Numbered from the stretch's first letter, positions 1 through 8,313 are shown. The stretch is DNA of 64,000 nt from Chloroflexi bacterium CFX6 (GCA_030263595.1 SZPG01000008.1:22229-86228), one strand, 5' to 3'. Numbers and translations are program-made. Notes: generated from the letters alone by a model not told the origin.

Positions 1-1230
1 GTACCGTTGGATGAAGCCTGGCGGGAGCGCATCCTGAAGGCGAACAACGACATGGCGCAAAAAGGGATGCGGGTGCTGGGGCTATCCTTCTGTCAGTGCG
101 ATGAGCCCGAACCGCTCGAGCGCGATCTGATCTTCATCGGCATGGTCGGCATGATTGACCCGGCGCGTCCCGAAGTGAAGGGCGCGGTGGCGGAAGCCAG
201 AACGGCGGGCATTCGCACTGTGATGATCACGGGCGATCATCCGCTGACCGCCGCGTACATCGCTTCGGAATTGGGGATCGCCGAAACAAACAAACCGCTC
301 ACGGGACGCGACCTGGATGAAATGACCACCGCGCAATTGGAAGCGGCGGTCGAGGAAGTGCCGGTCTATGCCCGCGTCTCTCCCGAACACAAACTCAAAC
401 TGGTGCAGGCGCTCCAAACCCGCGGACACATCGTCGCGATGACCGGCGACGGAGTCAACGACGCGCCCGCGCTCAGGAAGGCGGAGATCGGCGTGGCGAT
501 GGGGATCACCGGCACGGATGTCACGAAGGAAGCCTCCGATATGATCCTGCTGGACGATAACTTCGCCACCATCGTCGCGGCGGTGAAGGAGGGACGCCGC
601 ATCTACGATAACATCCGCAAATTCATCAAGTACACGATGACCTCCAACGCGGGCGAGATCTGGGTGATGTTGCTCGCGCCGTTCATCGGCATGCCGCTGC
701 CGTTGACGTCGCTTCAAATCCTGTGGATCAACCTGGTCACCGACGGGTTGCCCGGTCTGGCGCTGGCGGTGGAGCCTCCCGAACGAAACGTCATGAAGAG
801 ACCGCCTTATTCGCCGAGTGAAAACATCTTCGGGCGGGGCATGGGACGCGACATTATTTGGGTCGGCTTGTTGATGGGGTTGGTCTCTCTTGGCGTGGGG
901 TTTCTGTATTACCGGCTCGACCCGTCCGCCTCGCCGGCCGTCTGGCAGACCGTCACCTTCACCACGCTCACCCTGGCTCAGATGGGCAATGCCCTCGCCA
1001 CCCGTTCGGAGCGGGATACGCTCTGGCGGATCGGCTTGACCTCGAACAAATCCATGCTGGGCGCTGTGTTGTTGACGCTAATCCTTCAACTGGTTGTGAT
1101 CTACGTTCCCTTTCTCAACAAGGCTTTCGCCACGACCCCGCTCAGCCTGCGCGACCTGCTGATCAGTTTCGGCTTCGGCGCGGTCGTCTTTCTTGCGGTC
1201 GAGTTGTTCAAGTGGATTCGGAGGAAATAG
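1..1230 (+). CDS. P2-type cation-transporting ATPase, C-terminal part
   Basis: Partial gene cut by the left window edge; the frame is open from base 1. It would pump a cation, most likely Ca2+, across the cytoplasmic membrane at the cost of ATP. Visible are the hinge motifs MITGDHP and TGDGVNDAP of the P domain, then the membrane part. The helix with SNAGE and the helix with NLVTDGLP match the Ca2+-coordinating M5 and M6 helices of SERCA-type pumps (Asn, Glu, Asn and Asp retained). The phosphorylated DKTGT loop lies outside the window. A hairpin with a T-run follows 40 bases after the stop. Substrate is inferred from family; Mn2+ is an alternative. Confidence 0.93.
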   Translation, partial: VPLDEAWRERILKANNDMAQKGMRVLGLSFCQCDEPEPLERDLIFIGMVGMIDPARPEVKGAVAEARTAGIRTVMITGDHPLTAAYIASELGIAETNKPLTGRDLDEMTTAQLEAAVEEVPVYARVSPEHKLKLVQALQTRGHIVAMTGDGVNDAPALRKAEIGVAMGITGTDVTKEASDMILLDDNFATIVAAVKEGRRIYDNIRKFIKYTMTSNAGEIWVMLLAPFIGMPLPLTSLQILWINLVTDGLPGLALAVEPPERNVMKRPPYSPSENIFGRGMGRDIIWVGLLMGLVSLGVGFLYYRLDPSASPAVWQTVTFTTLTLAQMGNALATRSERDTLWRIGLTSNKSMLGAVLLTLILQLVVIYVPFLNKAFATTPLSLRDLLISFGFGAVVFLAVELFKWIRRK

Positions 1231-1585
1231 CCGTTTGTTTTAATGACCGATGTTACGCAATGATACCCGTAACGCGAGACTGCGTAGCGTCTCGCTTTTC
1301 AGGCGTTTCCTGGGCAAGAGCGACATGAATGTCGCATTACCCAAGATGATCTTTTCTGCGTAACGTGAGTTAATGAGTCTCCTGGGAGAACAAAATCCTC
1401 GCCGCGAGGAAGCGAAGTGCGCGAAGCGTTTTCCAATGGTGGTCGCCGGACGCGCCTGTTTCGATGCAGGCAGGCGTTTCGATTTTTGCCGCAAAAGGGG
1501 ATGAATGTCATTTGCCTAACGCCTCCCAAAATGTCATAATCATTGTGAGATCATTCCGACGAATAAATTCAGCGAACCCAACGGG
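1231..1585. other. intergenic region with several stem-loops, no gene seen
   Basis: About 355 bases between the ATPase and the regulator. I see no convincing gene. It holds the terminator-like hairpin at 1274-1299, a 7-bp palindrome with a 2-base loop at 1320-1335 (GCGACAT/ATGTCGC), and a CGCCTG/CAGGCG stem at 1453-1476 followed by a T-rich stretch. Part of it may be decayed extragenic repeat. Confidence 0.6.
1274..1299 (+). terminator. probable Rho-independent terminator of the ATPase gene
   Basis: A 7-bp perfect stem (GCGAGAC, 8-base loop, GTCTCGC) is followed directly by TTTTC, 43 bases after the ATPase stop codon. Confidence 0.6.
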
Positions 1586-2299
1586 ATGGATGACGACATG
1601 AACAAATCCGGTTCCGGGGAAAAGATCCGCGTCCTGATCGTGGACGATCACGCCATGGTGCGCCAGGGGTTGCGGACGTTTCTGGAATTGCAGGATGTGT
1701 CCACTTTGCCCATTGAAGTGACGGGAGAAGCCGCCAACGGCGTTCAGGCGGTGGAACTGGCGCGCAAGACGCAGCCCGACATCGTCCTGCTCGACCTGGT
1801 CATGCCCGAAATGGACGGCATCCAGGCTACGCCGAAGATCATCGAATGCAGTCCGCGCACACGCGTCATCATTCTGACCAGTTTCGGCGAGGAAGATAAA
1901 GTGCTGCCAGCCATCCGCGCCGGCGCGCAGGGATACTTGCTCAAGGACATTCCGCCGAATGAACTGGTCCAGGCAGTGCGCGAGGTGCATCTCGGCAAAG
2001 TGCAGTTGCATCCCGAAATCGCCAAAAAATTGATGTCGGCGGTGGCGGCAAAAAAGGAGGAACCAGCCGCAACTCACGCGGCGACGCGTTCAGATGAAGG
2101 CTTGACCGAGCGCGAGCAGGAAGTCCTGCATTTGATCGCCGACGGGAGGAACAACCGCGAGATCGCTGAAAAACTCTTCATCAGCGAGAAGACCGTCAAG
2201 ACGCACGTCAGCAACATTCTCGGAAAATTGCACTTGGACGACCGCACGCAAGCCGCCATTTACGCGCTGCGTCACGGGTTGACATCGGACAAAAAATAA
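1586..2299 (+). CDS. NarL/LuxR-family response regulator
   Basis: Two-component DNA-binding regulator of 237 residues. Residues 14-130 are a receiver domain with the acidic pair D20-D21, phospho-acceptor D70, T98 and K120. Residues 171-232 are a LuxR-type helix-turn-helix (LTEREQEVL start, then EKTVKTHVSNIL recognition helix). The start at 1586 is not certain; an in-frame ATG lies at 1598 and neither has a strong ribosome binding site. The stop overlaps the start of the next kinase gene, so regulator and kinase are co-transcribed. Target genes cannot be read from the sequence. Confidence 0.92.
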   Translation: MDDDMNKSGSGEKIRVLIVDDHAMVRQGLRTFLELQDVSTLPIEVTGEAANGVQAVELARKTQPDIVLLDLVMPEMDGIQATPKIIECSPRTRVIILTSFGEEDKVLPAIRAGAQGYLLKDIPPNELVQAVREVHLGKVQLHPEIAKKLMSAVAAKKEEPAATHAATRSDEGLTEREQEVLHLIADGRNNREIAEKLFISEKTVKTHVSNILGKLHLDDRTQAAIYALRHGLTSDKK

Positions 2300-3505
2300 T
2301 GCGCACGATCGGCGTGTATTTGATCTATGCCGCGGTCGTCTTGCGCGGCGCGGTGGTCTCCATTGACGAGACCTACTTCATTGCGGTTCTTGGTTTGCTC
2401 GCGGCGTACGGTCTGCTTCTGTTCATCGAAACGTGGCTAACACATTCGGACTCCAAAGTCTCCCGACTTTGGAACTCGCGGCTTCAGGCAAAGTCAGGAG
2501 ACTTTGCACTCCGATTCAGCGCGGCGATCTATCTTCTTCTGCAATCTGCCCTCGTGATCGGGTTGTTGATCGTTTCCGATTACGAGGACTTTTTTGCAAA
2601 CCTGTTCATCCCGCTCAGCCTCGACGCGGTCGCTTTCTTCGGCAGGCGCGTCGGGTATCTTTGCATCGCGGGCTTTTCGCTGGCTCTCACCGGCGCGCTT
2701 TTATTTTCGAGCGAAGGTCAACTTTTCGGACTGGCGATGGGCGGGTTGTACAGCGGCGTGTGCTTCCTCTTCGGCGGTTATGCCAGCCAGGTGTTGAAAG
2801 CCGAAGCCGCGCGCCATGAGAATCAACGCGCCTTCGATGAATTGCAGAGCGCGCATCGTCAACTTCAGGGATACGCCGATCAGGTGGCGAGCCTCGCGGT
2901 GGAACGCGAACGAAACCGACTGGCGCGCGAGTTGCACGACTCGGTCACGCAGACGGTTTTCAGCATGAACCTGACCGCCCAATCCTCGCGTTTGTTATTG
3001 GATAAAGAGCCGCCCCTCGATACGGCTTCGCCACTCGGGACAGCGCTTCGCGCGTCGGGACAGTTGCTCCGCCTCGAGGAACTTGCCGCGCACGCTTTGA
3101 GCGAGATCCAATCCCTCGTCTCGCAGTTGAAGCCGCGCTCGATCACGGAAGAGGGATTACCCGCCGCCTTCATTAGAAATGCACGGTGAGAAAACATTAT
3201 CCGAAGCGGAAACGCTGGGATTGTATTCCATCGTCCACGAAGCGTTGACCAATATCGTCAAACACAGTGGAACGAATGAAGCCATCGTCCGTTTGAATTT
3301 GAACAAGGATGTTTCCTGTCTTGAAATCGAAGATCACGGACGCGGCTTCGATCCGCAGGCGGCATCGAATCAACGCGGACATTTGGGTCTGGCAGGCATG
3401 TCCGAGCGGGCGCGCGAGATCGGGTGGAGTCTGTCGGTGGAGTCGAGTCCGCACGAGGGGACGCGGATTCTTGTTAGGCGGAATCAGGCTGAGGCGTCGG
3501 AATGA
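2299..3505 (+). pseudogene. NarX/LiaS-type membrane histidine kinase, split by a frameshift
   Basis: Sensor kinase partner of the preceding regulator, now in two frames. The first frame (2299-3189) encodes about six membrane helices, a coiled-coil and a HisKA_3 dimerisation domain with H213 in RELHDSVTQ, then ends after EEGLPAAF. The second frame (from about 3170 to 3505) holds an intact HATPase with HEALTNIVKH, DHGRGFD and GHLGLAGMSERA. Family members join LPAA to the HGE segment by about 15 more residues, so a deletion of a few dozen bases, not a multiple of three, removed the join. The HATPase half could still be made separately from the ATG at 3179, but has no good binding site. A 66-base repeat sits in frame near residues 50-72. 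Confidence 0.75.
2448..2513 (+). repeat. family C double-hairpin repeat inside a kinase coding region
   Basis: GGACT, then hairpin CCAAAGTC-TCCC-GACTTTGG (2453-2472), a spacer, then hairpin GCAAAGTC-AGGA-GACTTTGC (2488-2507), then CACTCC. The same design occurs between flgL and csrA (30205-30295) and, in shorter form, at 18382-18435. The unit is 66 bases, exactly 22 codons, and is read through in frame as an extra extracytoplasmic or cytosolic loop of the kinase. Confidence 0.8.
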
Positions 3506-4281
3506 AGCGGACGCGTGGTTATCAGGGCAGTTATCTGATCGGTTTCATCGTCATCGGCGCGGTGGCGCTGCGCGCGATCCTTTTTTATCGGGATCAATCG
3601 AATCTCCTCCCTGTCGTTTTTCTCCTCGCCATTTATGCGCTGTTGTATGCTTTGGAGCCTGCGCTCTCGAGCCGTTTTTCCTGGCATAAATTTTTCTACT
3701 TTCCATTGCAGACCGCGCTTGCGGCGACGCTCTCCAACCTGTGCCCATTCCTGGATTTTCAAACCCTTTTGTACATCCCGCTTTCCATGCAGGCATTTCA
3801 TTTGTTATCGCGCCGAGCCGCGGCGATCTGGGCGATCCTATACGCGACCCTGCTCAGCGTAACCCTGATGCTCGGAATGACTTTTCTGGAAGGCTTGGCG
3901 TTCATCCTGCTTTACCTGGCTGTCGGCGCGTTTCTGATTTCGTACGATTTCATTTATGCGCGCACGCAAGCCGACGAGGCGGAAAGCCAGCGCCTGCTCG
4001 CGGATTTGCAATCCGCGCACGCGAAGTTGCAGGAGTACGCCGCGCAAGCCGAGGAACTGGCCGCGGCGCGCGAACGTAACCGTCTGGCGCGCGAACTGCA
4101 CGACTCGGTCAGCCAGGCGATCTTCAGCATCACGCTGACCTCGCAATCCGCCCGCCTCCTGCTCGACCGTGAGCCTGCGCGCGTCCCCGAACAATTAGAT
4201 CGCCTGCAAACGATGACCGGGGACGCGCTCGCCCAACTGCGCTCGTTGATCGCGCAGTTACGACCCCCGCAAAGTTCTTGA
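3502..4281 (+). CDS. NarX-like sensor kinase lacking its ATPase domain (truncated)
   Basis: A 259-residue protein with about six membrane helices (residues 10-155), a coiled-coil linker (155-190) and a HisKA_3 domain with the phospho-accepting H200 in RELHDSVSQ. It stops shortly after the dimerisation helices, so the whole HATPase domain expected of this family is missing. Its start overlaps the stop of the preceding HATPase fragment by four bases (ATGA). The stop codon coincides with the first base of a long inverted repeat at 4282-4365. It may be a decayed paralogue; alternatively it could act in trans with a separate ATPase, which is speculation. Confidence 0.8.
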   Translation: MKRTRGYQGSYLIGFIVIGAVALRAILFYRDQSNLLPVVFLLAIYALLYALEPALSSRFSWHKFFYFPLQTALAATLSNLCPFLDFQTLLYIPLSMQAFHLLSRRAAAIWAILYATLLSVTLMLGMTFLEGLAFILLYLAVGAFLISYDFIYARTQADEAESQRLLADLQSAHAKLQEYAAQAEELAAARERNRLARELHDSVSQAIFSITLTSQSARLLLDREPARVPEQLDRLQTMTGDALAQLRSLIAQLRPPQSS

Positions 4282-4365
4282 AATTGGACGCGGACGAGCG
4301 CGGATAAACACGGAGAGAAAAGAATTTATCCGCGTTTTCCGCGCGCGAAGCGTCCGCGTCCAATT
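4282..4365. repeat. family D nested palindrome downstream of the truncated kinase
   Basis: Outer arms AATTGGACGCGGACG (4282-4296) and its perfect complement (4351-4365) enclose an inner perfect pair CGCGGATAAA (4299-4308) and TTTATCCGCG (4325-4334). The element begins at the stop codon of the kinase that lacks its ATPase domain. It looks like an extragenic palindromic repeat. Confidence 0.8.
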
Positions 4366-4374
4366 GAGTTTATC

Positions 4375-4479
4375 TACGACCTGCGATGTACTCCTACGTC
4401 CCAGGTCGTAGTTCGTTAATCAGCCTCCAATCGCAGAGGGATTTCCATCTCGCGCCAGATGCGCTTTTTTCCCTCTGCG
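4375..4479. repeat. two further stem-loops in the 4.3-4.5 kb spacer
   Basis: Stem one pairs CTACGACCTG (4375-4384) with CAGGTCGTAG (4402-4411). Stem two pairs CGCAGAGGGA (4432-4441) with TCCCTCTGCG (4470-4479), with a T-run inside the loop. Together with the palindrome before it, almost the entire spacer can fold. No gene is visible here. Confidence 0.7.
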
Positions 4480-4516
4480 CGTATAGTGGGGGCGAAGTTA
4501 CAAAAAGGAATTTCCC

Positions 4517-4753
4517 ATGAACGCCCAAACCCTGATCACTCCCGCACTGATCACTCCCGCAAAAACCTGCAACTTCGTTGTCGCCGTCGAAGAACCGATC
4601 ATCGCTTCCCCCCGCGATTACGGCTTCGACTTCGCCGAAGAGGAATTGGGGAACGAATTGCTCGCTCCGCTTCCCGCCGGTCTTGCCGACCAGCCGATCC
4701 CTGAAGTGGACGCGGACGAGTTCGAGAAGATCTTCCAATCTTTCCTCTCGTGA
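4517..4753 (+). CDS. small acidic protein of unknown function
   Basis: A 78-residue acidic protein that I do not recognise. A good ribosome binding site (AAAAGGA) precedes the ATG. The N-terminus contains a short tandem repeat, LITPALITPA, encoded by a near-exact 15-base duplication. The C-terminal third is rich in Asp and Glu and ends in a likely amphipathic helix. There is no signal peptide or membrane helix. It ends 11 bases before a lone receiver-domain gene, so the two are probably one operon and may be functional partners; this is inferred only from position. Confidence 0.6.
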   Translation: MNAQTLITPALITPAKTCNFVVAVEEPIIASPRDYGFDFAEEELGNELLAPLPAGLADQPIPEVDADEFEKIFQSFLS

Positions 4754-4764
4754 GAGGCGAAACA

Positions 4765-5139
4765 ATGACTCCCACCCGCGTACTGATCGTGGACGATGTA
4801 GAGCAGGTCCGGCGTGACCTGTTCACGGCGTTGTCCCTCTCAGGCGAACTCGAAATCGTCGGCGAAGCCGCGAACGGACTCGAAGCGATCCGCATGACCG
4901 AGTCGCTGAAGCCCGATGTAGTTCTCATAGATTTGGAGATGCCAGTGATGGATGGGTACGAAGCGACGCGCAGGATCAAGTCGCTTTGTCCATCGCGCCG
5001 GGTGATCGCGCTCACAGTGCATGATTACGAGTCGGCGCGGGAGCAGGCGCATCGGTCCGGCGTGGACGCGTTCCTCGTCAAGGGCGCGTCCGTGGAAAGT
5101 ATCGTTCAAGCCATTTTGAATTCAGCGCCTGCCGCGTAG
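4765..5139 (+). CDS. single-domain response regulator (CheY-like receiver)
   Basis: Receiver domain alone, 124 residues from the ATG at 4765, which follows a GAGAGG binding site; an upstream in-frame GTG at 4750 overlaps the previous stop and is less likely. Acidic pair D10-D11, phospho-acceptor D56, T84 and K106 are all present, so it should accept phosphate. No output domain is attached. Sequence features (GEAANGLEAI, FLVKGASVES) are like NarL-type receivers rather than flagellar CheY. It probably serves as a phosphate relay or binds a protein partner. Confidence 0.85.
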   Translation: MTPTRVLIVDDVEQVRRDLFTALSLSGELEIVGEAANGLEAIRMTESLKPDVVLIDLEMPVMDGYEATRRIKSLCPSRRVIALTVHDYESAREQAHRSGVDAFLVKGASVESIVQAILNSAPAA

Positions 5140-5186
5140 GCGGCGCGCTCTTGCGCCGGTATTGCGTTAGAGAACGCAACCTACGC
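5134..5186. repeat. family B palindromic repeat, copy 1
   Basis: Outer arms GCGTAGG (5134-5140) and CCTACGC (5180-5186); inner hairpin TTGCGTT-AGAG-AACGCAA (5162-5179). Related copies lie at 10546-10567 and 36532-36570. Confidence 0.6.
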
Positions 5187-5213
5187 GAGACAATTTTGAA
5201 AAAGGAGTAAGCC

Positions 5214-6416
5214 ATGGACACAAAATCTTCTCAACGACGCTACGACCTCGACTGGCTGCGCGTGTCTGTCATCTTTGCCATCTTCGCCCTTCACCACGCG
5301 GCGCGCTTTTTCGATACGGATGACTGGTTCATCAAGAACGCCACCACCTACCTGTCCATGCAGGTCTGGCTGGAGTTCTGCACCAGTTGGGGCATGCCGC
5401 TCATCCTGATCATCTCGGGCGCCAGCGCCTTCCTGGCATTGGATAAGTACCGACCCGGAAAATATGCGGGAGGCTTGGTTCTGCGCCTGTTCATCCCGCT
5501 GATCGTCGGCATGTTCACCCACGTTGCCCTCCATATCTACCTGTGGAACCTGCATACAGGCAGATTCAGCGGCTCGTTCTTCGCCTTCTATCCGCATTAC
5601 TTCGAGGGCATGTACGGCTTCGGCGGCAACTTCGCCTGGATGGGCTCGCATCTGTGGTACCTGGAACTGCTTTTCATCCTCTCCCTGTTCTTCCTGCCAT
5701 TCTTCACCTGGCTCAAGCGGACTTCCATTGGTCAGCGCGTCCTGCGAGGCATGGGTGATCTGCTGGCAAACCCCTTCGCGGTTCTGCTCCTGGCTCTGCC
5801 CGCCATCCTGTTGATCTTGAACCTGGACGAGGCGGGTCCCGGCAACACGTCGCTGGGAGGTTGGAGTCTCTTCATCTATCCGCTGTTCTACATTGCCGGA
5901 TTTGTGATCCTCTCCAACGAGCGCCTGCAACGCCACATCATGCGGATGCGTTGGATTCACCTGGGGATGGGCGTGGTCTTCTCCATCGCATACCTGTTCG
6001 TCGAATTCCAGACGATTCTTCCCTCCCTCTTCCCGGTGGCGGACCCTCTGGGGAAAGTATTGGACTGCTTCGTAGTGTGGTCGTGGCTGCTGGCAGTGAT
6101 GGGATTCGGCATGAAACGCCTCAACTTCACCAACCCGGTCCTGAAATACGCCAACGAAGCCGCGCTGCCCTTCTACATTTTGCATCAAACAGTGGTCGTC
6201 GTTCTGGGCTTCTTCGTGGTGGAGTGGGCGATCCCCGACCTGCTGAAGTATGCGATCATCCTTGTCGGTTCCTTCGCGGCGATCATGGGATTGTACGAAT
6301 TCGGCGTGCGGCGCTTCAACCCGATGCGCTTCCTGTTCGGGATGAAATTGCTCGCCAAGCCAGTTGACCTTCGGACAAAAGAAACACAACTCAGGGAAGT
6401 TGCGAGAACGTCATGA
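5214..6416 (+). CDS. acyltransferase family 3 membrane protein (OpgC-like)
   Basis: A 400-residue polytopic protein of the acyltransferase-3 family (PF01757), which moves acyl groups onto sugars or glycans at the membrane. About ten membrane helices alternate with short loops. The N-terminal YDLDWLRV and ALHHAARFF region carries the conserved His expected in helix 1, and ILHQTVVVVLGF near residue 325 is the late family motif. The spacing AAGGAGTAAGCC-ATG gives a strong start. A paralogue follows after a repeat, with the same N-terminal motif and similar length. OpgC-type glucan modification is the closest analogy; the acceptor here is unknown. Confidence 0.85.
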   Translation: MDTKSSQRRYDLDWLRVSVIFAIFALHHAARFFDTDDWFIKNATTYLSMQVWLEFCTSWGMPLILIISGASAFLALDKYRPGKYAGGLVLRLFIPLIVGMFTHVALHIYLWNLHTGRFSGSFFAFYPHYFEGMYGFGGNFAWMGSHLWYLELLFILSLFFLPFFTWLKRTSIGQRVLRGMGDLLANPFAVLLLALPAILLILNLDEAGPGNTSLGGWSLFIYPLFYIAGFVILSNERLQRHIMRMRWIHLGMGVVFSIAYLFVEFQTILPSLFPVADPLGKVLDCFVVWSWLLAVMGFGMKRLNFTNPVLKYANEAALPFYILHQTVVVVLGFFVVEWAIPDLLKYAIILVGSFAAIMGLYEFGVRRFNPMRFLFGMKLLAKPVDLRTKETQLREVARTS

Positions 6417-6418
6417 AT

Positions 6419-6547
6419 GTCATTGCGAGCGAAGCGAAGCAATCCCCTCTTGCCAGGGAGAGACTCCCAAAATAAAGGGATTGCTTCGCCCTCCTTCGTC
6501 TGCGCCGCCAACGAACGGCGGCTCCGCTCAGGACGGCCCGCAATGAC
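6419..6547. repeat. family A palindromic repeat (MITE-like), copy 1
   Basis: Terminal inverted repeats GTCATTGCG and CGCAATGAC, with internal GAAGCAATCCC and GGGATTGCTTC in inverted order. It lies between two paralogous acyltransferase genes. Other copies: 30682-30788, 42109-42185 and 55446-55590. It encodes nothing. Confidence 0.85.
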
Positions 6548-6568
6548 ATAACAAAAAAGGAGTAAATA

Positions 6569-7741
6569 ATGAACGCCAAAACAATTCAACGCAGATACGA
6601 TCTCGACTGGCTGAGAGTGCTGGGCATACTGCTCGTGTTTTTCTTTCACTCCAGCCGCTTCTACAACGTGGAAGATTGGAACATCAAGAATAATATCTGG
6701 TACCCCTCGGTGGAGGTGTGGGTCGGGTTCTCTTCCTCCTTTATGATGCCGTTGATGTTCGCCATTTCGGGCGCCAGCCTGTTCTACGCGCTGGGGAAGG
6801 GCGGGTTCGGAAAGTTCGTTAAGGACAAAGTCCTGCGCCTGTTGGTCCCATTGCTCGTGGGCGCGCTGACCCACCTATCCTTGCAGTCCTATCAGTGGGA
6901 CAAAACGCACGGGCTGTTCAGCGGCAACTACTTCCAGTATCTGCCGCACTATTACCCCAATTCCATCAATTGGTTCGGCGGGCACCTGTGGTACCTGTGG
7001 TATCTGTTCCTGTTCAGCCTCATCCTCTATCCGCTCATGCGTTGGATGAAGGGGGACGGTCTCCGCTTCCTTTCCCGACTGGATGGCTGGCTCAGCAAAA
7101 CCGGAGTGTTATACACCCTGATGCTTCCGCCGTTCCTGCTGTTTGTCGTTGTAGGCGCAGACAGCCCGCTGATGGAAGGGAATGGAGGCTATCCATACAT
7201 CGCGTATTTGTGGATCCTTCTGCTTGGGTTCCTCATTGTCTCTGGCGAGCGGGTGCAGGAAAAGATCCGGCAGTTACGCTGGGTCTCGCTGTCGGTCGGT
7301 CTGGCGATGGTCATCGGATTCTGCGTCCTGTACACGCTGACAGCGGATAAAGATACCGTTTCATTGAACCTGATCCTGGCGGTCGTGCTGCGCGTCTTCG
7401 GCGGCTGGATCTGCATTCTGGGATTCTTTGGCCTGGCTGCGCAGTATCTGACCGCCCCGAAACCCGGACTGAATTATGCCAACGAAGCCGTCCTGCCGTT
7501 CTACATCTTCCACCAAACCGTCCTGCTGGCGGTCGGGTACTTCGTTTTGCAGTGGGGCTTGCCCGACGTGTTGGAGTGGGCAATCATCGTGGTGATCTCG
7601 TTTGCCGCCATCATGGCGTTGTATGAGTTCGCCGTGCGTCGCTTCAACGTGATGCGCTTCCTGTTCGGGATGAAGTTGCTGGACAGGGCTTCAATCGCTC
7701 GAGCCATGAACGTGAAAGTCACCAGGACGGCTCGACCTTGA
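6569..7741 (+). CDS. acyltransferase family 3 membrane protein, paralogue
   Basis: A 390-residue paralogue of the preceding gene, with YDLDWLRVLGI at the N-terminus, FFHSSRFYN in place of the HHAARFF motif, a GGHLWYLWYL segment, and IFHQTVLLAVGY near residue 310. About ten membrane helices. The start has an AAAAAGGAGTAAATA leader almost identical to that of its neighbour, pointing to tandem duplication followed by insertion of a family A repeat between the copies. It is expected to modify a membrane or extracellular glycan. A long perfect hairpin terminates transcription 15 bases after the stop. Confidence 0.85.
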   Translation: MNAKTIQRRYDLDWLRVLGILLVFFFHSSRFYNVEDWNIKNNIWYPSVEVWVGFSSSFMMPLMFAISGASLFYALGKGGFGKFVKDKVLRLLVPLLVGALTHLSLQSYQWDKTHGLFSGNYFQYLPHYYPNSINWFGGHLWYLWYLFLFSLILYPLMRWMKGDGLRFLSRLDGWLSKTGVLYTLMLPPFLLFVVVGADSPLMEGNGGYPYIAYLWILLLGFLIVSGERVQEKIRQLRWVSLSVGLAMVIGFCVLYTLTADKDTVSLNLILAVVLRVFGGWICILGFFGLAAQYLTAPKPGLNYANEAVLPFYIFHQTVLLAVGYFVLQWGLPDVLEWAIIVVISFAAIMALYEFAVRRFNVMRFLFGMKLLDRASIARAMNVKVTRTARP

Positions 7742-7755
7742 GAATCCGCCGTATG

Positions 7756-7797
7756 ACTCCGCTCCCGATCGTCTTCGATCGGGAGCGGAGTTCGTTT
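7756..7797 (+). terminator. strong Rho-independent terminator, possibly bidirectional
   Basis: A perfect 16-bp stem (7756-7771 with 7776-7791, loop TCTT) is followed by TCGTTTTG. It sits between the acyltransferase (+) and cheW (-), whose stop codons face each other, and can serve both. Confidence 0.85.
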
Positions 7798-7830
7798 TGT
7801 CCGCCCAATGCGCGGTTGAAAACGCGCTGC

Positions 7831-8289
7831 TCAAGCGACAGACGGCATGGCGCCCAACTCAGACCGCTCGTTTGTCGAGAGCGTTTTATCGAGATCGAGC
7901 AGGATCACCAGCCGCTCGGCGACCCTGGCAATGCCGCGGATGAACGACGAGTCCACCGTGGTCACGATGGGCGGCGGCGGCTCGATGTTCGCGGGGTTCA
8001 CTCGCAGCACCTCGTTCACCTCGTCCACCACGATGCCCACTGCGACTTCGTTCATTTCCACTACAACGATACGGGTATCCTTTGTGATTTCTTCGAGCGG
8101 GAAACCAAAACGCTTCCGCAGGTCAATCACAGGGAGGATCTTGCCGCGCAGGTTGGTAACGCCTTCCACAAAAGCCGGGGCGCGCGGGATGGCGGTGATG
8201 GCTTGCATCTTGATGATGCTTTCCACCATGGCGATATCAATGCCGTAGAGTTCCTCCGCCAGTTCGAAGATCACCAATTGTTGTTCCAT
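7831..8289 (-). CDS. cheW: chemotaxis coupling protein CheW
   Basis: A 152-residue CheW, the adaptor that joins receptors to the kinase CheA. The single CheW domain spans nearly the whole protein, with the family signatures LYGIDIAMVESII, TNLRGKILPVIDLRKRFG and GIVVDEVNEVLRV. It is the second gene of a minus-strand pair, 24 bases after the receptor gene, with a GGAGA binding site. The rest of the che genes lie 22 kb away on the other strand, so this receptor-adaptor pair forms a separate unit. Confidence 0.95.
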   Translation of the reverse strand: MEQQLVIFELAEELYGIDIAMVESIIKMQAITAIPRAPAFVEGVTNLRGKILPVIDLRKRFGFPLEEITKDTRIVVVEMNEVAVGIVVDEVNEVLRVNPANIEPPPPIVTTVDSSFIRGIARVAERLVILLDLDKTLSTNERSELGAMPSVA

Positions 8290-8313
8290 TGTTCGTCTCC
8301 GTCGGATGCGCGG

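Noticed and set aside
5181..6389. 402-codon minus-strand open frame
   Set aside because: It is antisense to the acyltransferase gene; its Gln/His/Glu-rich translation is typical of reading the complement of a GC-rich membrane-protein gene.
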